Below the pieces are notes generated by a model, which saw only the letters and a list, made by a program, of their open reading frames with translations, was not told the origin of the DNA and made no database searches. This document shows positions 53,954-64,000 of a stretch of 64,000 bases of DNA, piece by piece. The translations under genes were made by a program, and so were the position numbers. Location of the stretch: assembly GCA_036583965.1 (NCBI GenBank), contig JAZBQD010000015.1, positions 84,519,309-84,583,308 on the forward strand. The letters run 5' to 3'. Origin of the DNA: Prunella strophiata. Its lineage: Eukaryota > Chordata > Aves > Passeriformes > Prunellidae. The stretch's first letter is position 1. Every line of letters starts with the position of its first letter.

Positions 53954-54580
53954 TGTCGTGGGTCTCTCTGGTGCTCAAGATGACCCCAATATCTGTTGGA
54001 AAGTCTCTGTTTCCCAGCCTGGGCACCAAAGAAGGAGTCAGGACTCTTCATTTGCAGTCTCCAAGGTTGTTTATATTCTCTTATCTATTACATTCTTTTC
54101 CTGGCCTGCTGAGGTCTATTCAGCAGGTCAGTCCATGGCACACTGCCCACCTCCAAGGTGGTGTTATCTTTTTATACTAAAAACTACGTGTACAGTATTT
54201 ATAGTTAATTTCAATGCCTACCATCTATGTTACATAGTCTAACTCTACTCTAAACCAATCCAAAAGTGCCACCATCATCCAGAAGATGAAGGCTAAGAAG
54301 AAGGTGAAAGAAGGACAGAACACGCCCAAATTCCTCCATCTTGACCCCCGAACCCCCATTCTAAAAAATCCCAAAATTCTACTTTTTCACTCTGTGACAA
54401 ACTAACTCTTGCTCTACTTAATTTTTGTGGCTTGCAACTCTTCATATAAGGTTGGTAATTTTTTCCATGGCTCAAAATCAAAGGCACAGGGGTCTTGGGC
54501 TCTGTGCCAAGGCCTTTGAGCTTCCTGCCTGGGGGCTCAAGCCATCCAGGACAGCCAGAAGGATGTCCTGGATTCCGACA
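53954..54580 (-). mobile_element. Solo LTR of a class II (ERVK-like) endogenous retrovirus
   Basis: A 627-bp element bounded by TGTCG and CGACA inverted ends and flanked by a perfect 6-bp target-site duplication, GTATAA, at 53948-53953 and 54581-54586. A 6-bp duplication is typical of class II (alpha/beta-like, ERVK) avian retroviruses. On the minus strand a TATA box, TATAAAAAG, lies at 54168-54176. A TATAAA-type variant poly(A) signal lies roughly 100 bases further on, which sets the orientation and implies a U3 of about 400 bp. There is no gag, pol or env sequence on either side, so the internal part was removed by LTR-LTR recombination. The sequence resembles songbird LTRs I have seen, but I cannot name the family. 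It retains potential promoter activity only as an inference. Confidence 0.9.
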
Positions 54581-57081
54581 GTATAAGTACCATAATAAAT
54601 TGTGTGATTGACTGAAAAGGGAGTTGGGAATCTCCTTTTCATTTCCTGCAGGGGCACTGGCCAGAGAGACCATGAAGAATTCACATCCCCTCAGTTCTCC
54701 AGCCTGTGAAGTGGGAATGGTAATGCCAGCTTTCCTTTGCCATGTGTTTTGAGACTTCCAGAGGTAACACTGTTACATAGTCCACTTCATTAGTGTGGAT
54801 ATTTAACAATGTTTGTGCTGATATCAGGGCACATCCCAGGCATGCAGGGACCATCCCCAATACCTGATGTGGTGTGGTGAGAGGGGCCACTCCGAAACCA
54901 TCCCTGAACTTCAGCTGGTTGCCATGGCGGCAGAACTGCTTAGCGAGGCAAGGCAAGGGGAGAGTGATAAATCCTGTTAGGGATAACTTACAGCATCAAG
55001 GCTGCACTTGGAAACAGCTCTGGTTCTCTGGGTCTGGGCTTGCAGGAGACATTGCTGAGCTCTGGGATTTTCTCTTCTCCAGCTCACCTACAATGAACAA
55101 TATGGGCCAAAACACAGAGAACCACCGTGGAGAGAGAGCTTTGGGGTAGCTTTCCCTTGGCCTTTTGGTGATGGGGTGGGTGGGAGAGGAGTCTGCATCT
55201 CTGAAGCCCTTCTGCAAGGATTTGGTGTTGAAAGTCAGTGAATACTATCTGCTGGCTTGCTTTCTACTCATCACTTCATATGTGCTGCTGCCAGGTACTC
55301 CTTTAGTCCCTGGGTCAGCGACCAGGACAAGGTCTTTTCCTCCACAATGACTTTTTCTCCAGCCAGCCCCAGAGGCACCAGTCACCCTCAGAGCCTAGAA
55401 CAGGGGCAGGGAAGGATACCCTCATCATTCAGGTTGTGTGACTGGGATCCTGAGTGCACTTGAGGCAGCAGGAGAGCTGGTGGGAGGCAGATGCTAAAAA
55501 TTGCTTCAAGAGAAACTGGAAGGAGTCAGAAAGGTCATTTTGGAAATGGGGAAAGGACCAAGGGGTTAGAGGGTGACATGTTAAGTGGCATGAACTTCCT
55601 TGCTCTCTGCTTCTAGTATTTTAGAGTTTGGAGGAAAAACTGGCAAGAACTTTCCTGCTGATAAAGCAACAGACATAGTTGTAATGTAGGGATCATAGAT
55701 TTTACAAAGGAAATCTTGAAAAGTGCCTTGTGAGCCACACTCACTGGTGAAAATTTGACTGAGTTTCTGAAGATGAGAGGAGGCAGACAGGGGCCTAGGA
55801 AATATCTTTAAAAGCTAGGGAAAGCATAGGGAAACTTAAAAGAAAAACAAGATAAAATGGCAATTGCATATAAGCCCACGCAGGCAGTTACTCTCTTGCT
55901 TTCTCTCTTACACCCACGCTCTCAAGCACGTCTTTCTGTCCGAAATAGTGGGGAAAAGATACCATAGACTTTATTGTCAAGAGCCATTTGTCTTCACATG
56001 TCACCAACAACAAATTCTCAGAGCAAGGAGATAGATACTTCACAAAACTCATCTGCCTGCTTTTTCCCCCTTCTAAACCTGAAAAAAAAAAACGAGGAAG
56101 AAAGCCCCTGTGAGCTGTGGAGTTGAAGAGCTACATATTGACAGCTCTTGGATGGCTGAAGGCCAAGCACAAGTGTTTGTGTGCCAGTAACACCACGGGA
56201 GGCAGCCGGGTGATTGCCTGGGGAACCAGGGCTCACTTTTCCTCACAGGAATGGTTTTGCATTTGGGGTTGTCAGGGAACATGGCTGCAGCTCCTCTGAG
56301 CTTTCACTCCCAAAATGCTTGACAAACTAGGGGGTTTCCCACACATCATGTCCAGCTTTGCTGAAAAATCACCAGCTGGCTGCTCCTGCTTGGGTGTAGG
56401 ATGCCCCTCAAGATGAAGTCTTTTGGTTGCACCGGCTGCACAGGGGTTTTACGCAGCAGGATGAAGATGCCAGCTGGGTTTAAACTCGTGCCACCCTTCT
56501 AGGCTGCTCAGAAGGGCTGAGCTCTGGATGTCTCTGGGGAGACAGGGCCATTATGTGCTCAGACAAGGTTGGTATCATCTGCCTGAGTTACAGGAACAAA
56601 AGCTTGAGCCCTACCCTAAGCGTGCTCGAACTCTCCCCTTCCAGGGATGATCATTTAACAGGGATTCACACAGAGGAGACACTTGGAGATTCACACAGAA
56701 GACTGAAAGCAATTTGGATATTTTTCCTGTATTTAACTGACACAAAACTTCCCTTCTGAGTATTGGCATAGAACCTCTTGGCTTTGACTGGTGCTTGCCT
56801 GACTCCATGAGACTCTCCATCCCAGGACAAATTGAGTGAAAGACTCCACCAGCTCATTTAGAAATTGAGTTTGTTCATCAGAGTCATGTCCTATGCTGAG
56901 AGGAAAAAATCCCTGGGCTGATGTGGATTCCTTTATTCTATATATTCATTCATGGTTGATGGTTGGGAAATTATAGTATGGAAGAGAAGATTATTATGGT
57001 TCCTGGCAAGGAGTGGAATTTGTAAAAGCAGATTTAATTTTTTAAATAATTTTAAAAGTTGGGTTTTTTTAAATTGTATTG

Positions 57082-57100
57082 TTTTATTTTATTTTATTTT
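57082..57100. repeat. (TTTTA)n simple repeat
   Basis: Almost four perfect TTTTA units. Confidence 0.85.
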
Positions 57101-58656
57101 GCAAAAGGTAAATAATAATACCCAAGAATCCCTCAAGCCACTTCCAGTGTTCTCTTCTCGACTACACGAAACTGCCAAATCTGAATTGGAAATATGCAAA
57201 AAAAATGTAGGGCTTTTTTATGATGCTTGGAAGAAAATGGATTTGCAGAGCTTCTCTCTTTAAATGTGTCAACATAAATGACATCCTAGCAGGTCTTGCA
57301 GATTGCATGGCATAGGCAAATAACTGCTATTTATTGCATGGGCTGTGCAATTTTTTACCTAGCTATTTCTGCCACATGCAGAATAGATGAAACAAATTTT
57401 CCTCACACATTTATATATACATTTATACATTTATATAGTGCCTGTCAAGAGTTGCATGCTGTGGTCTCCACTAATGCTTATTTGTGCCATGATTCCTTAT
57501 CCAGGATTTAACCCCTCCCAGAGGAAAAGCTACATCCCATCTGTGATACCTATTACAAAACAAGCCAGATTCTGTGCAGTGTTCTGTCAAACAGGTTACA
57601 AACAGCATTTTCCTTCCCTTGGCCTCCCTAGTCTCCTCTGGAAAGGCAATCTAAGGCAAGTCTATCACAGAGTTACAGGAGAGACACCTTGCAATTGACT
57701 CTTTCAGGTCTCGCAGTCTTTCACCACCAACTTGTTTCAAAGGGATAGCAACATAAAAGAGAAAAGCATTTAAAAAGAAAAGACAAATAAGTAAAGGGAG
57801 GCTCAACAAGGAAAATCCAGTTCCTTGTGCATGGATATCAGTAACAGCTATGTACCTAAGCACATCAGAGTTAATTTGTTTGAGGCTTTTGATACTAAAG
57901 AAAAAAAATTAAACAATTTTTCTATTGCTTCCTTCTTGCTGTGTGTATTTCCAAGCTGTTTGCCCCACTGGCTTTGAATGTTCTCTACTAGCATGTTAGC
58001 TACCAAACACATTATGCTCCAACAGTTCCTCTGGATGGGAATATCACTTCTGTTCCTCACAGCTGTCATCAGAGGAACAACACATGTGTCTGAAGGTACC
58101 CCTGGAATTTGCTGAATCAGACTCCAAGTTTCCTGGTACAGCAACATTTTACAATTCTCCTCTCCCTTGCTGACCTAAATATCTCAGTTTTCTGAAACAT
58201 ACAAATTACATCTGGGATGCAAACATTGCGCCTGCGTGTGTCTGTACGGGATTTGCTCAGGCAGAGCTTTCACCGCTCAGCTTATTTTTCAGAGTAAGAA
58301 AAATAAAGGTCTTTGTACTTAGCCTACGATGACAGTTTTGAAGCAGGAGAACACTGAACAAGAAAAATGAGGACTGCAGAAGTAGAAGGAGGAAATGAAA
58401 GTTGCTCTACCGACAGGGCGACATGAATTCAGCAATGGGTGGATTAGTCTGAGTGTTATCAGTGATGATGAAACACAGCAGACTGTGGTAATGAAATATT
58501 TATGAATGGGGAAATGATACTGCATTCTGCAGTGCAGCACAGGGGAAAGTGAAATTTCAAGAATACTGTAATAGCAAAGCCCTCCATTAATTATCGAAAG
58601 CAAGCTGTAATGCCAGTTACTATGACAACAGGGTCCCCTATGTATTTTGCACTATC

Positions 58657-58679
58657 GGGCGGGCGGGGGGAGAGGTGGG
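58657..58679 (+). promoter_or_regulatory. Potential G-quadruplex, + strand
   Basis: G-runs of 3, 3, 6 and 3 bases separated by C, C and AGAGGT fit a four-run quadruplex pattern. It stands out because the surrounding 1 kb is AT-rich. Confidence 0.6.
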
Positions 58680-61600
58680 AGAAAGAGGGGGCTGCTTCTA
58701 TTTACTGGAGTGCATTGTATTTCTTCTTCTGTTGTTGTTGTTAATTAGGGCTAGCCCAGCCTGTGACTGTGCAGTTAATTTCAATGATAAAATTATAAAG
58801 TGACTATTGGCTAAAAATACAGGGAAAGTCTTTAATAAGTGGTACTGGTCTTTTTACTCTTTCCATATTAAGGGACATACTATCAGAATTATTAATATTC
58901 TTATATAATATTAATGCATGATAATGTAATAATAAAAAGCTAAATGATACTAGAAGTATGATTATTAATAATAATTTTGACTATGTTAGGCTTCCACTCA
59001 CAGAGCATTTTAGAAGCAGTGATTAATTAAAGTGTCAATATTGGCATACTAAATCCACCACTGCATTTCCAGATGGGGCAAGGGAATGTACGACCTCTGC
59101 CCACTTATTTTTAATTACTACTTATTTGATTTCTTAAACCCATGACTGTCTTTGAGATTTCCACTTATCCTCAGCACAGACAAGGGTTTTTCCTTCCCCT
59201 TCCTCTACTGGGTAGGAGGAAGGGAAGGTATAGACCACGATGAGGAAGCACGACATCGGCTGAAACACGTCTGAGGTCCCTGTCAACGTGTCCCCTTAAA
59301 GCAGGACATTTGTGACCAATGTATCTATAAGCAGTTACTAAATGGAATAGGCAGAGGAGTGCCCTCCAACACCTCTGCTCTGATGACTGTGGGTGCTGGG
59401 GATGGATGGGGATAATGGACCACAGATGGTGGCCAGGCTGGCTGGCTCTCACGAGGCAGCACTTGCTGCTGTGGCTGTAGGAGGCAGAGCACTCCTGCAC
59501 GGAGCATTGCTCTGGGTCAGTCACACATTGCTCACATTTTTGTCTTCTCGCTTTAGGCTTTGCAGTGCATTTCATCAATGTGATCTAAGGGCTCTACAGA
59601 TGATCTTAGTGTAGCTCCTTTCCAGTGGGCAAAGAGTGCTCCAGAGCCATTAGATGCCTGGCCCAAAGTGATTCAGGTTACCAGTAGCAGAGGGAAGAAC
59701 ACAAGCCAAATCTCTTACTTTCAGCTTCAGGACCTTCCATACCATGGAAGAAACTCCTGATATTCAGCTCTTCTGGGGAGGGAAAGCATTGCAAAGGCAG
59801 GAAGGGAAAATGGTTGGAAACTTGCAGCATGAGTTCTCTCTTGCAAGTAGCTAGGTATTAGCTGGTGCACATTTCCTGGTGCATGTTTCCTAATATTACA
59901 CAACGAAACAAGCAGGATGCAGGTGTCTTAGTCCTATGCAGCTGATGGGGTGCAAATGTGACTGGATGAACAGCAAGTCAAACGTGGTTGTAGCAAGAGG
60001 ATTTCTGTATCACCACTTTATATAGGAAGTGCCATGCAGGTTGTGATTTCTTATGTGTGGGTGTATGCACATGCACCTATGTGTGCATATGCTCATGCAT
60101 CCATAAACATAGGTTTTATACACATAGAATGCAATGGACTGTACACTGTGTGAAATATTAGCTCTGAGAGGAAGGATTTTGCCTGATTTTGTTCATGCTT
60201 GTTGTATGAATATGGAGAGGAATCCGTTTATTAGTTGTTTATTACTGCAAACATTTCCATCATCCCCTCCTTGCAGTTCAGAACCCTCAGCTCCTCTTTG
60301 CTTGGGTGCTTTATTACCATCCTGGTTTCTGCTTGCAGAAATCACCTGCTTTGACATGGCTCAAGACATGAGCTGGGAATACTCCATGCCCTTTAGTAGC
60401 CCGTATTCCCTTTTTTTAAAAAAAACCCAAACCCACAAACCAAAACACAGCACTGTGAGAATGATGTGCACACTGTGAGCCATAAACAACGGAGTAACGT
60501 AATCCAGGCAATGAGCGGCTTCGGGAAGCCAGCAGGGACAGCAAGGGCTCCGTTTTCACTGTGATGAGAACTGCCCCAGAGGACCAATACGGATGTGAGC
60601 TTTCCTCTCCTTGGCTCCAAGGCTAGAGGAATCCAATAAATAGCTCAGACTACAGCTCACTTACTTACAAACAATGTGGGGAAGGACAAGCCTGTTAGGT
60701 GTGGGAAAGGAAAGCAGGTCGTATTGGTTTAACAGTTTCAGAAACTTGACAGATAAGAAAAGGTTCTGGTAACTCTTTGCTTAGTGTGGAAAAGGCAACA
60801 AGTAGCCGTGGGCATGGGAAATGTAATAATATTCCTCAAACACAATATCTGCCAGAGACAGGTCTGATGTCTTAATCCTGCTCCAGAATGCAGGAATGGC
60901 TGGGCATTCCCCATAGCTCTCCCCCATATCATGAGCTCTGTGTTTAGATGCATTGCAAAAGGATGACTGCTGGAAAGGGACATGGATGGGCTTCAGAGAC
61001 ACCCAGTGCCAGCATTCAGAGCCATGTCTTTTGGGATAGAGGATGGGGAGGGCCTTGTGTGCTGCAGGAAAATCATTATTCCCAAGACCAATTTTAGTGC
61101 AGAGGAAATAACGCCACAAATAATTCCCACTGCAACCTAGAGAGCACTACCTCCACCTGTGTGCATTTGATGATGTGTGTGGGCCCACAATGGAAAAAGG
61201 CTGAGCTGAGATGTTCCCTTTTCCTCTTCTAAATTATTATTGTTTGTCAGTCTTGAGAGTGTGCACATGCATGTGTGTGTAGACTTTAGTTCATTAATTG
61301 TCACATGTAACTCAGGTCATCAGGTCAACTCAACATCAGTTCACCAGGGTGTTTTCGCAGGGGTAATCTGGTGGCCACATAAACTCTGACTTCTCTGGGA
61401 TGGAAGGTATCATTAGCAGATTTTTACATCTCTGTGTGGAGAAGACAAACTCTGTCCCTAAGATGCATCAGCCATCTGAGGTAAAGCTTGCCTGGCCCTT
61501 TGGGTTTGGTATCCAGCTGCTGCCAGCTACAGTATAAATTACCCCATCTACACAAGGATTAACCCATGAGCCAATCTATGTCAAAAGCCATCCTTGTTGT

Positions 61601-62740
61601 CTCAAAGAGGACAGAGTTGAAAGCTGCCATGCTACAAAGATTTGCACTAAACCTTGGGGTCAGGCTAAAATAAATGTCAAATGTCTATAACACAAACATT
61701 TAGAAAGAGCACAGACCAGTGTTTATGGACATTTTATCCTGTTGAAGTGAGAGCCCTGTCACCAAGCTTGGGAAAGCAACCTCTGAACAGCACTAGGAAA
61801 AGCAGGATATGAGCCTCAGCAAGTGAAGGAACTGTGCCTGCGCCTGCTCAGTGTGTAGGAGGAGGGAGGGAAATCAGAAGGGGGATTAGTTTCTGGTTGC
61901 TTCTGCTTCTGACAGCCCCTAAGGTGCTAGGGAAAAAAAAAAAAAATAATCCTTGCATTAGACGTGTTTGCATCACTCCATAAATAATAAATATCAGCAG
62001 TCAGACAGAGCAGGGGCTTCCCTCAGAGGCAGGAAAGCCATAAGGGAGGAATTCCAGAGCGGGATGCCCTAAGTTGCCTTGGTGGCCTCTCTCCCCCAAA
62101 CACCAGGTCCCTGTTGCAATTCAGCACACCAGCCCTGCCCGAGCCTGCAGAGGAGCCTGGTTTGCACTCAGGCAGCCAGAGGAGAAGCCCCCTTCATCAC
62201 CTGACAGGTTTTATGCTCCAGCTCTGGCTGTTTATTCTTTCTAGTGCTGTTCTGTTTGGTCACTGCAGGGACTGCTAAGAGACACAGGGGAACAGAGCGC
62301 TTAGTCAAGGGCAGAAATATTTGGATGCAGTCAACAATAAAAGGAATCCCTGAAAATTATAGACATTTTCCAGAGCAGCTATTTTCTCTGTCTGCAATGT
62401 TTCATTTGCTCCATTCTGAATTACCCTGAAGTGCAATTAAAATACTTTAATGTTTGAAATCTGGAAATCCTCAGTCCCACAGTCTTAATATCATTCTCTG
62501 GCTGTGAAAGAGGAGGGGAGGAGGGAAGGATTTATTCTCACCAGGCTGCAGGGGGATTTACACTAACAGGTTTACATCCACTTCATTGCAAATCCTTTCT
62601 GATAAATCCTTCCCACTCAGTGCCTGTGGGTGAGAAGAGGGCAGAGGTGCTGGTGGTACTGGCATTTCCCCTGCTTCCAAATGAGCAGGGCAGCTGTGAC
62701 ACCCTCCCTCCACAGCCCCAAGCCAACCAGGCACTCTGTG

Positions 62741-62802
62741 CAAACCTGGAATAATTTTATATTTTGCTGGAATATTCCAGCAATCCTGGAATAATTTTAT
62801 AT
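62741..62802. repeat. 20-bp palindrome between two 22-bp direct repeats
   Basis: CAAACCTGGAATAATTTTATAT-like units lie at 62741-62762 and 62781-62802 (one mismatch, 40-bp spacing). Between them is the perfect palindrome TTGCTGGAATATTCCAGCAA at 62764-62783. A 40-bp tandem duplication would explain the direct repeat but not the palindrome. Function unknown. Confidence 0.9.
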
Positions 62803-62821
62803 CTACTCCTGTGGGAGGAGA

Positions 62822-62885
62822 TATAAAGCTAAGGACTGCAGTTCTGCCTCTGAAAGTTCATTTTTCTTCCTCCTTCCAGAAGCAG
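62822..62885 (+). promoter_or_regulatory. TATA-like box followed by splice-donor-like site
   Basis: TATAAA at 62822-62827 is followed 58 bp later by a consensus donor, CAG|GTAAGG, cut after 62885. If a transcript started about 30 bp after the TATA box, it would make a short first exon of roughly 30 nt. A C/T-rich tract ending CCTTCCAG precedes the donor, so the six bases AAGCAG could alternatively be a micro-exon-like coincidence. There is no coding evidence. The call rests on motif spacing only. Confidence 0.25.
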
Positions 62886-64000
62886 GTAAGGACCTGATAT
62901 CTGAATGCAAAGTGAAGATGGAGCCAAGGCATGGGTTTTGGTGTAGTTCTCCAAGTGACAACCAGAGGCAATATATCAGAGGGTGCTGTACCCCTCTGTC
63001 AAAAATACTGTAAAGCTACAATACATAAGGTAGGCTTTGACCATTAAGGAAGGAAGGAAAGCCAGTTTGTTTTCTCCTCTGGCCCTCTTGCACTTTTGCT
63101 GCTCCCTACAGCTGTCAGTGGAGTGTGTGCTTGTGGAGGAACATTACAGAGCAAGAAGCACTTGCTAAGCCAAGAGGACTCTGCATTGCTAAGCAAACAT
63201 TTAGATGAGTGATATCAGACTTTTCTTAAAGAGCAGGAGCTTAATTTAAGACTCAGCATCCAGGCTGAGCCAATTCACATGTGCTGAGAGAAGTGTGCTT
63301 GGATGAGTGATGGGAGCTGCTGGTACCTGGAGCGTAGCCTGCTAAGTGAGAGAGGCTACAAGTCATCATCTGAGTACTTTGGAGCAATGTCCTTTATGAT
63401 CCTCTGATTCATGTGCAAGGAGCATCACATAACTCAGGGACACTTACAAAGCCCTGTGGTGCCATCCTTCAAAGTTTCACTACGGCAACTTCAGGACTGA
63501 CTCCAGGCAACTCTGGGCAACTCTCTAACTCAGGGCCCAGCTGAACAAGGGCTTGGCTCTTTGCACTTCTGTTTAGTTAACACACTTACTGCTACAAGAC
63601 AAAGAGGAGCTGCAGGGGGGCTTTTCCTGCCTAGGAAAATTCATGGTGACAGAAGTGTGAATCAACACTGAGCAGCAAAGAAGAGAAGGAAGAAGAAGAG
63701 CCCTATGTTTGATGGCTTTGCCTCTAAAGCTACTCACAGTTTTCTACTTTTGCTGCCAGTTCTTTCCCAGTGTAAGGGTCTGCCAAAGCCTTGCCTACCT
63801 GATGCTCTTGACTGCCAGATGCAGGTGAGGTAAAATGAGTGAGGGTGGCCTATTCAGTGTCTGGTAATTAGAGGGGGATCAGATAAGACCACTGTAATTA
63901 CTGGCAAAGCCTAGAGCTTTGGGCTATTTCACTGCTGACATGGGTGTACCACTGACTGTGCTTGAGTACGCCATATCAGCAGCTGTGTGTACCCATCTAG

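Larger units (their letters stand above)
54587..64000. other. Intergenic DNA distal to FARS2, no gene recognised
   Basis: About 9.4 kb with no supported gene. It contains an (ATTTT)n repeat at 57082, a G-run cluster at 58657 next to an AT-rich block (58735-59110), an A14 run near 61932, and the palindrome/TATA-like cluster at 62741-62885. The longest open frame (59171-59578, - strand, 135 codons) has no recognisable domain. Confidence 0.55.

Noticed and set aside
54293..54673. 126-codon minus-strand frame across the LTR
   Set aside because: It mostly covers LTR non-coding sequence and has no retroviral protein similarity that I recognise.
59171..59578. 135-codon open frame, minus strand, with many Cys and Arg
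   Set aside because: No recognisable domain or ordered cysteine spacing, and no promoter or exon signals. A homology search would be needed to revive it.
60050..60125. CA/TG-rich stretch with repeated GTGCATATG-type words
   Set aside because: Too irregular to call a microsatellite or a regulatory element.
42000..64000. NRN1, the expected neighbour on this side of FARS2
   Set aside because: No stretch resembles neuritin coding sequence; the gene is presumably beyond the right edge.

Overview
The window is vertebrate nuclear DNA from a bird, most probably an oscine songbird. Three kinds of evidence support this. It holds several 5'-truncated CR1 LINE copies with avian-type 3' ends. It holds a SINE that joins a tRNA-Ile-like head to a CR1 3' tail, an arrangement I associate with zebra finch TguSINE1-type elements. 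It also holds a solo long terminal repeat resembling songbird class II endogenous retroviruses. Almost everything else is single-copy, AT-leaning, non-coding DNA with stops in all frames; no bacterial-style gene layout, operon, CRISPR array or rRNA is present.

The only protein-coding sequence I can support is the terminal coding exon of FARS2 (mitochondrial phenylalanyl-tRNA synthetase), 41631-41769 on the + strand. It begins at a clear splice acceptor, encodes the end of the C-terminal anticodon-binding domain finishing in GVEGRF-stop, and is followed by a short 3' UTR with a U-rich tract and an AATAAA signal at 41961. Positions 1-41630 are therefore the 3' part of the last FARS2 intron; I found no earlier FARS2 exon. 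From about 41990 to 64000 the DNA lies downstream of the gene. In human the next gene on that side is NRN1, in convergent orientation, but I see no NRN1 coding sequence here.

Layout: 1-2544 unique intron; 2545-3402 CR1 (+); 5072-5688 CR1 (-), facing the first; 11772-12262 rearranged CR1 (-); 22035-22072 (AT)19; 31834-31978 tRNA-Ile/CR1 SINE (-); about 39180-39640 a possibly constrained intronic block; 41631-41985 FARS2 last exon and 3' UTR; 42221-42270 a C-run/T-run pair just past the poly(A) site; 53745-53785 a 10-bp minisatellite; 53954-54580 solo LTR (-) with a perfect 6-bp target-site duplication; 58657-58679 a G-quadruplex-like run beside an AT-rich block; 62741-62885 a palindrome inside direct repeats, next to a TATA-like box and a splice-donor-like site.

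No undescribed multi-gene system is visible. The best leads are the mobile-element insertions, the regulatory-looking sequence around the FARS2 3' end, and the palindrome/TATA/donor cluster at 62.7-62.9 kb. The open reading frames of 60-174 codons across the window are either CR1 relics or chance.
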